DNA from: JAVVEZ01 sp032250895
GTDB taxonomy: Bacteria > Pseudomonadota > Gammaproteobacteria > Pseudomonadales > Pseudohongiellaceae
Reading direction: 5' to 3'
Assembly: GCA_032250895.1 (NCBI GenBank)
Contig: JAVVEZ010000028.1
Span: forward strand, 1-39,192
DNA: 39,192 nucleotides
In this document: positions 39,146 through 39,192 of the stretch, piece by piece
How the letters are laid out: every line of letters starts with the position of its first letter
Numbering within the stretch: the stretch's first letter is position 1
Notes under the pieces: generated by a model
The model's database searches: none
What the model was told of the DNA's origin: nothing
Seen by the model: the letters and a program-made list of their open reading frames with translations, nothing else
Translations under genes and position numbers: made by a program

Positions 39146-39192
39146 TCAATTAACCACAGGTCACTGCAAGGCGAGTCGCTCAATCCGCCAGG

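Noticed and set aside
1..39192. CRISPR array, tRNA or rRNA genes
   Set aside because: No regularly spaced repeat arrays and no recognisable tRNA or rRNA segments were seen on either strand by reading; a dedicated search was not possible.

Overview
The window looks like the chromosome of a free-living, probably aquatic, heterotrophic gammaproteobacterium. Supporting signs are an SrmB-type RNA helicase tail, Hsp33, a TIGR02647-type small protein, an ECF sigma/DUF3379 pair, a long TonB-dependent receptor beside a 2-oxoglutarate oxygenase, and moderately GC-rich, tightly packed genes. No rRNA, tRNA or CRISPR array was seen. The species cannot be named from the sequence alone.

Layout. (1) 1-1680 is a graveyard of mobile and toxin-antitoxin DNA: a 99-bp direct repeat in two copies, a large GC-rich hairpin, a HigB-type toxin with a frameshift beside an intact HigA-type antitoxin, the tail of a ParE/RelE-like toxin, and the 3' end of a group II intron (maturase C-terminus plus terminal RNA domains). 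(2) 1679-4768 holds an HD-GYP phosphodiesterase, Hsp33 and an SrmB-like helicase. (3) 4778-6143 is an ECF sigma factor with a DUF3379 membrane-anchored partner, on the minus strand. (4) 6402-13442 is a complete phosphate regulon in one run, phoB-phoR-pstSCAB-phoU, with candidate Pho boxes before phoB and pstS. (5) 13464-19701 is a five-gene iron-linked cluster under a strong Fur box: imelysin lipoprotein, di-haem oxidoreductase, second imelysin, Tat-exported DUF1513 protein and di-haem cytochrome c peroxidase. A second Fur box precedes the third gene. (6) 19730-27712 is mixed: a flavin disulfide reductase, a PAS-GGDEF-EAL protein with a degenerate GGDEF, an AhpD-like protein with a class V aminotransferase, two small exported proteins and an exported SRPBCC protein. 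(7) 27712-32335 is a nucleotide-metabolism cluster: type 2 (archaeal-like) thymidine/AMP phosphorylase, PRPP synthetase, an FtsH-type protease and a TIGR02647 protein. (8) 32555-38114 holds a TPR/TonB-like protein divergent from a 1021-residue TonB-dependent receptor, a strong terminator and a 2OG-Fe(II) oxygenase. (9) 38201-39145 is a decayed DUF4143-type ATPase gene with in-frame stops just upstream of its Walker B motif.

A family of short REP-like palindromes (core CCCGGC-GCAG-GCCGGG) recurs at about 9978, 14818, 23831, 23872 and 30219, with a fragment at 19704. One copy has compensatory changes in its stem, and one lies inside the 5' end of a coding region. The best candidate for an under-described system is the Fur-controlled imelysin/di-haem cluster. 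It resembles the logic of EfeOB iron uptake (M75 protein plus haem peroxidase) but has two di-haem c-type enzymes and no permease. The phosphorylase-PRPP synthetase-FtsH cluster is the second candidate.
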